In this document: positions 34,450 through 46,520 of the stretch, piece by piece
How positions within the stretch are numbered: position 1 is the stretch's first letter
Layout: each line of letters begins with the position of its first letter
Origin: Mactromeris polynyma
Taxonomy: Eukaryota; Mollusca; Bivalvia; Venerida; Mactridae
Direction: 5' to 3'
Assembly (NCBI GenBank): GCA_032209605.1
Contig: JASFXZ010000040.1
Coordinates: 186,001-250,000, forward strand
DNA length: 64,000 bases
Translations under genes and position numbers: made by a program
The notes under the pieces: model-generated
What the model was told of the DNA's origin: nothing
What the model saw: the letters and a program-made list of their open reading frames with translations, nothing else
Databases searched by the model: none

Positions 34450-34607
34450 TTTCCGAAACATTTCAATATTGACACATTTACACAATGAAGCAAAAACGTC
34501 CATATAACGTCAACCAGAGATACCATTTTGTACATCAGCATCTGTATTTTCTTTTAGTTCTAATAATAAGAGTTAAACTGTATACACTATAATTAAATCA
34601 TCTTCAA

Positions 34608-36685
34608 TTATATACGCTTCGAAGTAGACTTGTTTGTAGAAATTCTATTTAAAAAGGCACGCAATATTATGTTGCCGGATTTATCTAAGTTTTCTGGTGA
34701 GATGGTTATCATATCGATACGGTTCATATCAAGGTCAAGGGCCAAGGCACTGTTGTATTGTCTTACTATATCCATTATATCCTTCCGTGGTAGACTTCCT
34801 GTTTGTAAAAAAATATTGCTAAATTAATAATCATATATAGCATAGATGTTCAATTAAGTATACTTATCAACACAAATGTCGCAAACTTGCTATAAAAAAG
34901 AAACCAGTACATGTCATTATGATATAATGATAGATAGTTTATTGCAAATTCAGTAAGCGAATGATCCGTGTGAACATAAATGCAATACATGTACATACAA
35001 TTTCTCATAATAGGCGTAAGAAGTGTGGCAACTAGTCAATATCAAGAAAACGTATACATGTATCGTATTGTAAGAAATAAGTGAAATGAGAGTTACGTGT
35101 TTTAGATACATTAATTGAGTCAGTGTAAGTCACATTAAAGAAAACGAGAAAAACAGAAAATAGAGATAAAAGAAGAAAACGAAATCGTTCGGCGGGGCGG
35201 AAAAGGTGTGCAATATATAATGATTTGCTTGACATAATATTTTGTATGAAATAATGATTAAGACTTAAATCTATACATTTATTTACTTAAACCTATATTA
35301 AACTATTGAAATTAAGTTTGTTAAATAACTTAGGATAACTACTAAAGGAAGCCAGCGTGTCTGTTGCGGATGATCTTATTTTAAGATCCACCACAATAGA
35401 CAAACATATCATGAAACCTTTTACAATAGGGGCATTAGTCTAAAATACATTTTTAAAGCAAACTATAACGATAAGATAATTCTGAAAGAGGTTCCATCAA
35501 ACCTACGCTCGATGAGACATTTCCGTTGCTGAGATTGTTTAAATATGTTTGAATTAAACATCGCCATATTATTAAAATACTTGTATTAAACTGTTGTCAA
35601 AGTAACCACCATACAGGTGTTAATACTACATTACCTTTATTTGCAGTATCGCTGTTATACAAAGCCTGCGCCATCAGGATAAAACGATCACTCCAGGGTT
35701 TATCGGTACCAGCAATCCCATCCTTTGTTATCTATAAATGACAATATAATTACATGTATTTAATCTACCCATGAGTTAGAGCATATATTTATGTCAATGT
35801 GTGTCAGACAAACTGGCTGTTTTCTCTGTCTGTGTAAGGGCGTAGATTTATATAAGCCGTGTAGGCCGCGGCATACACTTCGTTTTCGAAAAATTGAAAA
35901 AATAAAATGCCGGAAACTGCAATAAGATATTAAATGTATGTGTTTGATGTGATTGATAGCATACATGTCGGAACGAAATATACACCAAAACGCATCTCTG
36001 ACGATCGAGTTACACAAACATATTCCAGGTGACCATGCCCCCGGACTCCCTTAAAATTAGGGCTGCACATTAATTACAGCTAAGCTACGACCCTGTTGTG
36101 GTACTTAGAATGGTGTCTAAGATAAAACATGCTTAATCAGAAATTACCAAAATAACTAGGAACTGTGTCATCGCTTCACCATAAAACCCAAACCCAGCGC
36201 TTTATATTAGTTCTTGCAAATAATTTACATTATTTTAACTTCACTGACGACGTGTTCAAACTTTGTTTTTATTTGCATATTAGGAAGTAGTTTGTTGTTT
36301 GCATGGTTTAACATAATACATTATATACAGAAAATCTCATCTAAAGACCACATCAATAATACGACCCCCACCAAATTAAAACCAAAATGTTCAAGTCCGT
36401 ATTCAGTGTTTTGCTCTTTATTCAACCTCAATAATAAGACCAGTGTTCAAGTGTCCCAAGGGTGGTCTTATTATGAAGGTTTTACTGTATGTAAATGAAT
36501 ATAAACGTACCTGGTACTTCTTCTCCAGATCGTTTATCTGATAAGACAGATGATTAATTTGTTCATTCCTAGACCTGTGTGTTACATCGCCTCTGTCACC
36601 ACCTTGCCTGTATCCGTCTCTGTATGAATCGTCTCTTCTCTTTTCTTTTTTGTCACGTCCGTTAGATTCTCGGTCACGGACGTTC
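34608..36685 (-). CDS. Conserved C-terminal module, exons shared with the 58 kb paralogue
   Basis: Exons 36685-36511, 35731-35635 and 34798-34608 encode an Arg/Asp/Tyr-rich run (DDSYRDGYRQGGDRGDV), a coiled-coil-like segment, DKPWSDRFILMAQALYNSD, and a closing segment LPRKDIMDIVRQYNSALALD followed by ISPENLDKSGNIILRAFL. Exact counterparts occur at 60021-58027. The middle exon is 97 nt in both, with 24 of 33 residues identical by eye, so the duplication is old but under constraint. I know no named domain for this module. Confidence 0.82.
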
Positions 36686-39600
36686 CTGATACCAGATAAC
36701 AGTTAATGATGATCCATTGTTTTTATCTCATCGATATAACGATGTCTATTTTATTCGCCTTGAGCTAATTTCTGATGTGCATCTAAACAATACTATCGAA
36801 ACGAGTGACCAGTGTAAAGACATACAGTCAGACCTCGTTCAGTCGAATTCGTCGGGAATCAAACTTATTTTCGAATACTATATGGTTTCGTATGGCCTAT
36901 TTCAATTCGTGCCTAAGAAAATACATCGGGACTTGATATTTATTTAGGATGATACCAAATATTGAGATTGTTGAATAAACGGAACCCGAGTGAATATCAA
37001 GTAAGACAATATTTTGGTCACGTATTAGGCGGATGTATTGGAACTGCTTTCTAACCAATGTAGCAGTTAATCAAACCGCTGTTGTCGCATAATCATTTAC
37101 GGTACTTTAGACTCCTAATAATACCCAACAGGTAGGTAAATGGGTATGGCATAACACTACTTACGGAACATCGGGTATTTTGTCTTTGGATAGAGGTCCT
37201 TGATGCTTTCTTCTTGGGGATTCATCTCGTTTCTGTAAATTTAAACACACATTTAGAAAACCGTCGTGGAAAATACGGACATAAAGGTGGTAAACGTTTG
37301 TAAACAGTTGCATTACGGGTGCATAAATTTACGCATATCTCGGGAATTTAACTTCAAATTCACAAATATCGGAAACGTACGTAAGACTTGATCTTTAAAT
37401 TGTACACTTCAAGAGCACCTCACATACTACAGGCACAACCAGCTTAAGTATGTCATATAAACAATATACGTATGAAACAATTTATGACTTACACGATAAT
37501 AGTTTTGAAATCATGTACCAATCAAAATCGTAAAGTACTAGCACTGCATCATGTTATTAGGCACTCATATAACTCTAAGACATAGTTGTGTCGGTGTGTA
37601 TTACAACCTGTCTACAATAGTTTATTAAAACAATTCGCAACTTAACAGTACGTGCTGAGCACGGCTTTTATATTCTCTACAATAATTTGTCTATTGACCT
37701 CTGTGTGATAATATTTGTCTGCACGGGTTCAGTTTGGAACGGGCTCATGGTAGTATTTGAGTATTGTTAAAGAGGTCGTTTACTTACTGTAGCCTGGAAT
37801 CCGGTGTTAGCTGGACGTAATCGGTCTAAAAATATTAGGAAATCTTGCCACCTAAATTCGAATAAAAATAATCTTGAAATAGCAAATAGGTATATCTGAT
37901 AAATGATAGACATGACAAAGTATGATTAAAACATTTGTTCAGAATAACAATTATATATTTTAATACAGAAAACATAGCATCAATTTAATTATAAAACGTG
38001 ATTCGCAATCTAAACAAAAATGTAGCGCACACATTTGAAACATAGTATGCATAATTTTAGACAGACACAGAAATCAACAGTAGTTAGATTGGAAGGAACG
38101 TGTGATATATACCTGTACTGACCATCCCTGTGTCTGTTGTCACAAAGGTGTAGAATTTTGTTTACAAGAGAATCTGACAATGGTAGATGCTGTTCGAAAC
38201 ATATATCCTTAATCTGCAAATATGCAAGACATTCGAGATTATATACATATGTGTGTATTTGTATCAAACTCCGATGTAGTGAAAAAGCATAAATATTCCT
38301 AATATACACAATAGACGCTCTGGTGTAACATATTATTTGTTCACATAAACTTACTTGAGCTGCTGATAAAGTTCCCCTGCATTCGCGGTCTATTTTTTGG
38401 AAAGCGTCTTGCCATTTTGTCCAGTCAAAAGTGTAGGAATTCTTAGACAGTTCTTGCTCAACTGTGCGCAAAAGCTTAGCCACCTCTCGGTCCTGATGCA
38501 TCGAACCCGTCTTAAATCTAGATTAGAGGAGTAATCTTGTATGTTACACGTAATAGGAAGGATATCATCTGTGTTGTTGTAAAATATCATGTAGTTTCCA
38601 GTGGGACAGTATTATTGTCAATCTTAAGAAAAAGCGGTAGTGTGTGTGATAGTATTTCTCCAAAGGCGACAGTAATCGTGTGTCACTCAAAGCTATGTGA
38701 TTTATATTTCATTGTACCTAAATTAGCAATACATTAATACTAGTCAAGACAAATGTGTCGGTTGCAATCTGTCGTTATCTGTATTTGCATTGTTGGAAAC
38801 GTGGAAAATCCAGGGTTAAAAATAGATAATGTACCGGTGTTGGCTGTAAAAACTAAAAGCTAACACCCGAGTGACACATGGATTATTGCGCAAGTTGGGG
38901 GTTACTGCCTAAGGGCGTAATTCATGTTGTCCCCCATTCGAGAAGTTACACATGTAATTGACGTGTTGAGTAGATCTAAAGTTAGCGATGATTTTTGTTT
39001 ATTTGATATGTACTTTCACACGCAATTATAATCCAAAATTACCAACGGAATGGAGGTCAAAGTTTATGATAAGAAAATTAAATTGATACAATTAAAAAAT
39101 ACCTACCAAACAACCACCTGTTAATATATCCGATAGGTTTTACAAAACGTTATTTTGATATTTACACTATTTAGGTATTCTAGTGATTTTGATTCAACTC
39201 TGCTTAAGATCCAGAATGAAAAAATGGAAACATCTCAAACTTTATTTCGTGGATGTATTCCGGTTAATTTAGACCTAGAAATAGTCAATGTCGATTACTA
39301 TATTGAATTCAAACAGAACAATGAAACTAAAATACATACAATTGGCCATTTTCGCTGAGATTTAAAGCATATCCGATAAAGGATAGAACTTTTTCGTAAT
39401 TCACATATCCTGGTCGACGTGTATCTACAAACTGGGCTGAGGTGATCCGTAGAGTATCTGGCATATATACCTAAAATAAATCAAGATGATCGTCCATTAA
39501 ATATGTCTATTTCATTTATACTGCAAACAGATTGGTTAGATGGTTTTTTAATTACACTGCTGTCTAAACATATTGATAGATTAACGACTGGAATGTATAT

Positions 39601-42600
39601 TAGTTTTTTGATGATTAAATACGTTTTCCAAATCAAAGGCAGTGAATGTTTGTTATTGTATTATATCAATAGGTAAGACTATTAGCAGATAATATTTCTG
39701 CGTCTATATCACATTTCATGCAAATAATATATTTCCAAAACGCGAAACACAAAATACATAGTGTCGAATTCATTGTTTCTTTTAAAGTTTAGTTAAAGTG
39801 TGTAATTGTGTGCATAAATCTGAGAGCTCCTTAAGAACATTTTGATAACAAAGTAAAACTTTACCCTTACCTTGTGATTTTGTAAAGTATCATCTAGCAC
39901 TTCTAATGAACAATGTCCTTCCAGATTCTTATCCCAGCGGCTACATTCCACATATATATCTCTTAATTCTTCAGGATTGAATCTATGCAAATCATTGCAT
40001 ATCAATTTATACAAAGATAACTCTTGTTCTTGAGTCAATTTTATAGGATCCACCGGCAACAGCGCATTTCTCGGAACCAGACTAAGTAGTTGATGTTTTT
40101 CATATTCAGACACGAAGTTTCCACCGCCTGATTGTCTGTACATTTCAAAACTCTGGTCCTGTTCTCGACCCGGAAAATAATTCTGCGTATACTCCGTATC
40201 ACTTGCTAATGGTGGGTTTACGTTCTGTCTTATCCAGGGTTCAGCCTCGAAAACTGTGGACATATCATTCCTGGTTCGGTGCAGTTGTATAGCAGGCAAA
40301 GCTTTTAATTGCCCGCGCACGACGTCCTTTGAATCTGGTCTCTTGAAATACGCAGGGGACTATAAGATAAGTGTATGCATTCGAGTTATATTATCAGTGA
40401 ATATATTAATGTTCACATTAGTTAAACTTACATTGTATAGTTTCTTCTGTGTACATTAAGAAATCTATATATTTTACGATTTTACCGAAATGTTTGTTTA
40501 ATGCTGAGATAAATTTAAGGGCTCTTCAAGTCTTTGCAATTAGACGATGTACGTAAATGCGAATATGTAGTCAATCACTTCAGATCTAATAATGAATTAC
40601 ACAATTTATTAATCTAATTAAACATTAAGGAGCATCTTATTTTCTGTCTGAATATTCGTTTATTTTAAATGTCGATCATGTCAAATATTATGTTATAACG
40701 CATTGGCCAATATCGTTATTAAGAGAACTTCACAAAATAAACAATGTAGAGTCAATTATTATTTTATGTTTATGTAATATATACAATCTTGAAAACCCTT
40801 GCATATATAATTGTGACATACGCGTAAATCGAGACAAATAAGTTTCTTAACCTATATGATGGCCGTTTAGCAATTAAACAAATATACCATTGTAAAGCAA
40901 AAAATGAAAAAAAAATCCAAATATTTAAGAGCCTTGACCTCGTGTAGGTTTGATTCCGTCCCACAGAAGTCACTGATACATAATTTGCACTGGCGTATCA
41001 ACAATATAAATAAACTCGAACTTTGAGTAAAAGACCACTTGATCAATTTAACGATACCATATGTGTACAATATGTCAAGAAATGGTAACAAAGAAGCTAG
41101 ATACGATGTACCATTTACCACACAGTACGCAACCAGAAAAGTGTTAACAATTTAGAAATAAGGAGCAGGAAAGGTCGGAGTTTCAGGGTCTCCAAAGAGA
41201 AAACACTGGTACAATAAATGAAATAAAGGATGCGAGGTGAGTATAAGATAAAAATGTGAATCACTTCTTCCTAAGTATTTGCATATGATATCGTTGAGCT
41301 ATCATTAAACATTTTGTTTGTACACATAGTACGAGCGGCAAGTTGTCAAATATTGGTAAAGCACATCCTTTTAAAGGCTTGTTGTGTTAAACAAACGTAC
41401 TCAAACATAATTAATAGTATTGCGTGATAACTGATTAAACATTCAACATATAGTGTGTTTATATAAACGTCGGGAAAAGTTGCATTTTGAATTTTATAGA
41501 ATAATGGATGTATTTCAACATCTATTCTATCAAAGCTGCATTCTTAAGACATTTATATTGAATGCACTACACTGTTATGTAAATGTGGACTTCAATAACA
41601 ACATTAAAACCTCGATAATAAGACCACCATTGGGACTCTTGAAAACTGGTATTCTTATTGAGGTGGTATTAATATTGAGGCTAAATACAGAGCAAAACAA
41701 TGGAAATGGACTTGAAAAATGAGTTCTTAATTTCGAGGTGGTCTTATTATTGAGTTGTTCTTTCAGTGAGGTTTTACTGTACATGGTGCGATAAGGAACA
41801 GATAATATCACAAAAAACGATATCTGCGAATACTGTAGTAAAACAATGATATACAAAAATGGTGCACCTTTTCACACCAAGCATTGTGCCCGTATGTTTA
41901 AAGGATAAATACAATCAGCGAATGCAGGAGTGCAAGATGTCAGTACGTGAAGATAAACACATTATCTAATGTTTGGGAAATTATTAAATTATTCCAAACG
42001 TAGGACAAATGAATCTAAACTATGATTAAAATCATTCTATGTTTTCCATAGACTTAATCACTATTTAACGTTATATGCGTTAGTGGACAGTCTAACATGT
42101 TACATTAACAACAATCCACTAGTTGGCATCCATTTTCATGTGTTATGACTATAACTTATTCTGTATTTGGTAATTCATCTAGTGTGAAGATAGTTCCTTC
42201 CGTAAGCACAGTTACATAGATTGAAAGAGGCATAGTGTCCGAGGGTAGAGCACCTGACTCCAGATCCGAAGGTCTTAAGTTCGAGCCCCACTGAAGGTAT
42301 TTGGTCGGGAACTTCGCTATCCCTAAGTTTGGTGTAAGTACTGGTTAGTGACCCGGGCAACAGGCACCGAGAGTAATCAGTATAAGTAATAAAACGTCTT
42401 TCACAATCGATGTAATATAGATAAGTTTAAACTAAATACAAACAATGCGTGTGTTCTATGGACTAACTATTTACCTGCATATCTTTGTTATAATATACAC
42501 TAGGGTCGTCACCATGAATTCTGGGATCTAAATGGTTGGGTTTCTCTGCAATCGGTCTTAGTTGATGAATTCTACTTCCACCATGATACTGATTACTGAA

Positions 42601-43673
42601 AAACAGCACCAAACGTACCGAATGATTTGACAACCAACGACAAAGAAGGTTCGTATTATGTGTGCAGGGCTTTTGTATGTTGCAGATAGTCTTGATGTAT
42701 ACCGCATGCCAAATGATGAAAGTTTGGAATAATGTATTCACATTAAACAAATGGCCGAGTATTCTGTATCATCGATCCATATAATATACCTGAATTGAGT
42801 CTGTATACAAAGACTTTTTATCACATAGGTAAGGAATAAGAGAGGGCTTCCGTGGTCGAGCGGTGGTGGTCGCTGACTTTAAATCAATTCCTCTCACCAC
42901 TGCGGGTTTAAATCCCTCTTGGAAGTAAGGAAGCAATCCAGCTGTTAACGGAAAGTCAGTCGTTCTACCGAGATTCCAATCTATGCGCAAACATAATATA
43001 ATGGACATCTAGAGGCTTTTTCCACCCTTACCGCTGGAAATATACACTACAAGACCCTTGCTGTTTGTTCACTTAAACACATAACACTAAACGGCAAGGA
43101 GTATGATTTATTTCGAGTGATGATACCGACACACCGTCTTTACGCTTCAGACAGCCTAGCTCCGATTGTATCAAGCGATTTGTAATGTCAGAGAGACATA
43201 TTGTGTTGTGATTATCGTTCACTTTGTAGAATGACTTTAGCACGATATACTTACTCTGTGAACAGTATGATTTCAAATCTGAATATAAGATATAAGCCAA
43301 CATCATAATAATATGACAGACTGGAGCATGCTATGTCAGTTCTATAGTTTTCATCGTGCATCGCCTGCTGTACAATAATACATTTCCAAATAACGAGTAC
43401 CTCCAAAATCACACGTTTCGTCCGCCGTACTGATGCCAAGAATGGTAAAATCCGGTCAAAAGTTGTCAAAATGACCCTTGAGATCCAGCACCTTGTGGAA
43501 CCCCTGATTATATTTCTCTTTACTCAACTATTCATGACTAAGTAATTTACTTACACTGTAACATTCTTTTCTAAGACTGGTATTTGTCTGCCTCCAATGA
43601 GTTTCATGGAAATGTTCGAGTCACCGTTTGCACCAGATGTCCCATCATAGTAATCAAAACTGACACGATCGCT
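34608..43673 (-). CDS. EF-hand-like protein with Arg-rich, coiled-coil C-terminus (C1orf87/CREF-like)
   Basis: Eleven exons join without a frame break: 43673-43555, 42595-42475, 40359-39871, 39470-39340, 38517-38355, 38213-38113, 37851-37788, 37232-37165, 36685-36511, 35731-35635 and 34798-34608. With a possible 9-nt first coding exon at 47913-47905 (MGN), the total is 1728 nt, 575 residues plus stop. An early part is low complexity. The large third exon contains TQEQELSLYKLICNDLHRFN and EELRDIYVECSRWD, and the fourth has RPGYVNYEKVLSFIGYALN; together they have the pattern of EF-hand helix-loop-helix units with degenerate loops. A better loop spans exons 6/7: NRHRDGQYRWQDF, with ligand-type residues N1, H3, D5 and D12 and Gly6. 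Next come Arg-rich sequence (KRDESPRRKHQ, RDRESNGRDKK), a heptad-like stretch (NEQINHLSYQINDLEKKYQ) and a new C-terminal module. Length and layout recall C1orf87 (carcinoma-related EF-hand protein), but that is memory, not a search. Confidence 0.8.
36325..36487. mobile_element. MITE copy, CAGTAAAACC family
   Basis: Sequence reading CTAAAGACCACATCAATAAT... and ending TGAAGGTTTTACTG matches the family seen at 41.6, 52.8 and 53.3 kb. The left terminus is eroded. It lies in the intron between exons 35731 and 36511, just beside the latter. Confidence 0.6.
36825..36992. mobile_element. MITE copy, CAGTCAGACCTCG family
   Basis: Begins CAGTCAGACCTCGTTCAGTC after TA and shares interior words with the copy at 20431-20604. 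The right terminus (AACGGAACCCGAGTG) is decayed. Intronic in the EF-hand-like gene. Confidence 0.6.
37788..38213 (-). CDS. Exon pair encoding the best EF-hand loop
   Basis: Exon 38213-38113 (IKDICFEQHLPLSDSLVNKI, then LHLCDNRHRDGQY) joins exon 37851-37788 through a split Arg codon AG|G to WQDFLIFLDRLRPANTGFQA. The loop carries D at position 5 and D at position 12 instead of E, plus Gly at 6; N and H take ligand positions 1 and 3, so calcium affinity is doubtful. A nearer AG in the second acceptor would break the frame, which settles the choice of the acceptor at 37852-37853. Confidence 0.78.
39871..40359 (-). CDS. Largest exon of the EF-hand-like gene
   Basis: This 489-nt exon (163 codons, phase 0 at both ends, acceptor CTTATAG, donor GTAAGG) starts SPAYFKRPDSKDVVRGQLKA. 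It passes through the linker ALLPVDPIKLTQEQELSLYK and ends ECSRWDKNLEGHCSLEVLDD plus a short tail. The last third is helical with a degenerate EF-type loop (D-x-N-L-E-G-x-C). Confidence 0.82.
41603..41779. mobile_element. MITE copy, CAGTAAAACC family
   Basis: The left arm AAAACCTCGATAATAAGACC and right arm GAGGTTTTACTG, followed by TA, bound about 177 bp. The interior alternates GAGGTGGT(A/C)TTA and its complement. It lies in the intron between exons 40359 and 42475. Confidence 0.72.
42221..42310 (+). repeat. SINE head derived from a Trp-type tRNA
   Basis: Reads GGGTAGAGCACCTGACTCCA, then GATCCGAAGGTC and AGTTCGAGCCCCAC. This is the D-arm to T-arm layout of tRNA-Trp, with anticodon CCA and a B-box-like GTTCGAGCC. 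The acceptor stem does not pair and no 3' partner exists, so it is a tRNA-derived SINE rather than a tRNA gene. It sits in an intron, antisense to the host gene. Confidence 0.55.
42841..42925 (+). repeat. SINE head derived from a Leu-type tRNA
   Basis: GCTTCCGTGGTCGAGCGGTG is a Leu/Ser-type A-box region. The anticodon loop ACTTTAAATC, a long variable arm (CCTCTCACCACTGC) and a B-box-like GGGTTTAAATCCC follow, with a partly pairing 3' stem CTTGGAAG. Substitutions in the B-box suggest a decayed SINE. It lies in the intron between exons 42595 and 43555. Confidence 0.55.
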
Positions 43674-44902
43674 CTGAAATCAGCAAAGGTTATGATGCAT
43701 AATATAATTGAAATTACATTAATAAATAACCATGTAATCGAAAACATTACAATTTGTGCATTAAAGCATCATGGCGCTTTGAATCTGAAGTTCTGACAAG
43801 AGATTTCAGTACCTACATTTCTACATTTTGTACGGACTGTTTGGTTTTGATCTGCCTTCAAGTAAGGGATCGTCATACATTATTACAGCGTTATAGTGCA
43901 TTTTATCATTGTTTTACATACATATAATTGTGTGTTATGCCACTGTACATATCATCCTTACAGTGCGTATGTGTATACTACATTCATCTTATCAATGACA
44001 ACGCGCATGTAATGTAAGTTATACCAATGGAAATTGGCTTTAACATTGGTTCAAGATTATCTATTCTGGCTGAGGAAAGCAAGCTTTTAATGCATCATGC
44101 CCACAAGTTAATTTATCGAAGGCGGTTTAAAATTAACAAACATCTACAGTGTAAGTCTTTTTAATATGACCGTACAATATCGTATCGTTCAAAAATAACA
44201 CTTCTTCAGTCATGTAAGTGCCTACTATATACTGGTAGTTAATGTTCTTGCTATAATTCGGACCTGAGCCTTAGAAGTATGTTCATCATTATTTAAATGC
44301 CGTCTATTATCTTCTTGTATGTAAAGTTTACTTATTGCCGGATATTTCTACCGACTCGATTTGTGTATAAACCGGTGATTGATTAAGGCCGAGGTTGTCA
44401 TGCCATTGAACCGCTTTAAGCCCTTAGATTGTTTTGGAACAATTTCGAGGCTATGAGCTTGTGTGTAAATATGTGTCTCTTTATTCGTCACCTATTGAAT
44501 GTACAATTCTGTGTTGTCCCTAAAATCCTCTTTTTAAGTGTTGTTTTGTTTATCTCTTTCATTTTATTTAGTTTAAACATATTTATTTGTCTAAATTATC
44601 ATGTCATATACAGTAAATGACAAGATAATAATGCATGTAATAGACAAGTGGATAGAATTGGAAGCACAAGCTTATTGAAATTCTCTCCACTGCATACTAT
44701 GTATCACTACATGATATGGCGACTTAACAGTTATGGCATTTGACAAGATAGGACTGTAGTAGGCCTATATGTTTTATAAAGGATCAGGTACTGCAAGGGG
44801 TGTTTTTGGCCCCAAGCCAGATTTTGACATATATGGAATCACTGAAAGATACAAACCCTCTGCACTAGTTTTGATCAGTTTTATTTTAAAAATATCATTT
44901 TT

Positions 44903-44916
44903 GTTACCATGGCAAC
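44903..44916. promoter_or_regulatory. X-box-like (RFX) palindrome GTTACCATGGCAAC
   Basis: The 14-mer matches the RFX transcription factor consensus GTTRCCATGGYAAC, the X-box of ciliary genes. It lies 1.2 kb upstream of the first secure exon of the minus-strand EF-hand-like gene. It may instead be part of a repeat, since the surrounding sequence has a repeat-like character. Function is inferred. Confidence 0.35.
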
Positions 44917-46090
44917 CATTTATTATTTGTCATGAAAAAAGATAAAAAAAGCATATTTACACAGAAATGTTCACTTAAAATATACAAAAGTTGTTTGACA
45001 AAATTAGCTATGTGCGCAGGCTTGTTCCAAGTTTATATTTCGTAAAATATTCAACATTTCAATGATTAACAACCATACACAATTTGGATTTGGTACACGC
45101 GTGAGCATGTATTGAATTTTGACATTTTTTGACAATTTTTTGGCGAAATTTGCTCATTTCAGCCATTTTGTGGATCACGTGATGACACGCGTGACGTCAT
45201 TAAACATGAAGGGATAGTTATAAACGTGATTTACAGCAAGTTTAAACTATGATTCATGTATTACAACAAAAAAAAATCAATAAAAAATAATTTGATTTTT
45301 TCCAAATTTTTGGGCCAAAATGGCCAAAAAGACCTCGTCCTTTGTATATATGTTTCGTCGAATAAAAAAGAAGGAAAATAACAAATATTTCAATGGAAAG
45401 TATGTAAACGAAGGGAAGATAAGATGGAGTTATTATTGTATCTCCTTGTGTAACCCAGTGATCTATGTGGCGTCATATTGTGAGAATGTGGTCTTTCTTG
45501 TACTACTCTTTCCCGCTAAAAGTCTTCTTTGTATCAGATCAAAGGTGAGTTCTTAAATTGCGTTAAGCAACGAAGTACTCTTGCTATCCCTACTTGAAAT
45601 ATAGCCTGAAGGGTATAGAAGATTTAATTAAACCAGTGTTTAAATCATAAGAGAGGCATCCCGATGGATCATGCTTTAATACGTATAGAACAAACTACGA
45701 TTCGCGCTTACTTGATCAAATGTGAATTGAAAATGTACTTGTAAGCAAACCTTAAACTCGAAGGTTTGAAATGAAAATTAAGCGGTGTTTTATCAGGATA
45801 GACAAACATTTGAGGTAGATTGAATTGAACCTCGGGACTATTCGTCATCGGTATACTGATATGCACTATGGTAATTTTATTTTGCTTTCTTTGGTCCTTA
45901 TCGACAATCGAGTACGAAAAAGATCAAGGTTGAACATTAAAAATGCTATAATTTCTTTATCAACAGGATATATATAATAAGTATCGGCTTTCTAATCCGC
46001 TGTTCTTGACATTTTGCCACGTAATTTCAATGACAAGGTACTGAAAAATGCGACACCATTTCATTACATATTTGATATCGATAGTTCATA

Positions 46091-46520
46091 TAATAATAAT
46101 AATAATAATAATATCTTTATTTACAGAAGGTGACACGTAAAGAGGTATACAAAAACAATTGTATAATTCTTAAATAAAACATGGCCTTCTAACAGAAAAC
46201 AACATAAATTGAAACACAATAATTATATAACAAACATTCGTTCATTCAAGATAATCACTCATCAGATATTGTAAATAGTACATATATATCAGTATAATAG
46301 TAATTGCTAATAATAACTTTCATAACAAACATAATAGAATGTAGACCATTTTACAATTAAAGTGATTTTAATGCTCTTTTGAAAGTATTTACTGACGAGA
46401 CTGATTTATTATTGTTGGGAATTTTGTTCCAATTAACAGCACTTACATTTGTAAAAGAATTGTTCATGTATTTTGTTTTGAAAGTTGATAATTACCATCA
46501 CCAAAAACAAAACTAAAATG
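46091..46520 (-). mobile_element. LINE 3' end with (AAT)n tail, minus strand
   Basis: On the minus strand, 46465-46361 reads SFTNVSAVNWNKIPNNNKSV followed by SSVNTFKRALKSL, the W-N-x-(I/L)-P ... S-(V/L)-x-x-FK-x-x-LK signature found at the C-terminus of many LINE reverse transcriptases. The copy ends in a TAA/AAT microsatellite at 46091-46112, as CR1-like and RTE-like elements often do. It is 5'-truncated with no RT core. Confidence 0.6.

Noticed and set aside
34630..34827. 65-aa plus-strand frame
   Set aside because: Antisense of the real last exon of the EF-hand-like gene. The minus strand has the splice acceptor, stop and paralogue support.
37788..37825. Shorter version of the exon starting at ACCGATTACG
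   Set aside because: With that acceptor the join to the upstream exon gives a stop or a phase mismatch. The acceptor at 37852-37853 restores WQDFLIFLDR in frame.
42221..42925. Two functional tRNA genes
   Set aside because: Acceptor stems do not close and the B-boxes are altered. They fit SINE heads better.
45320..45556. 78-aa frame beginning MAKKTSSFVY
   Set aside because: It lies in repeat-like sequence with A/T runs. No motif or neighbouring exon supports it.
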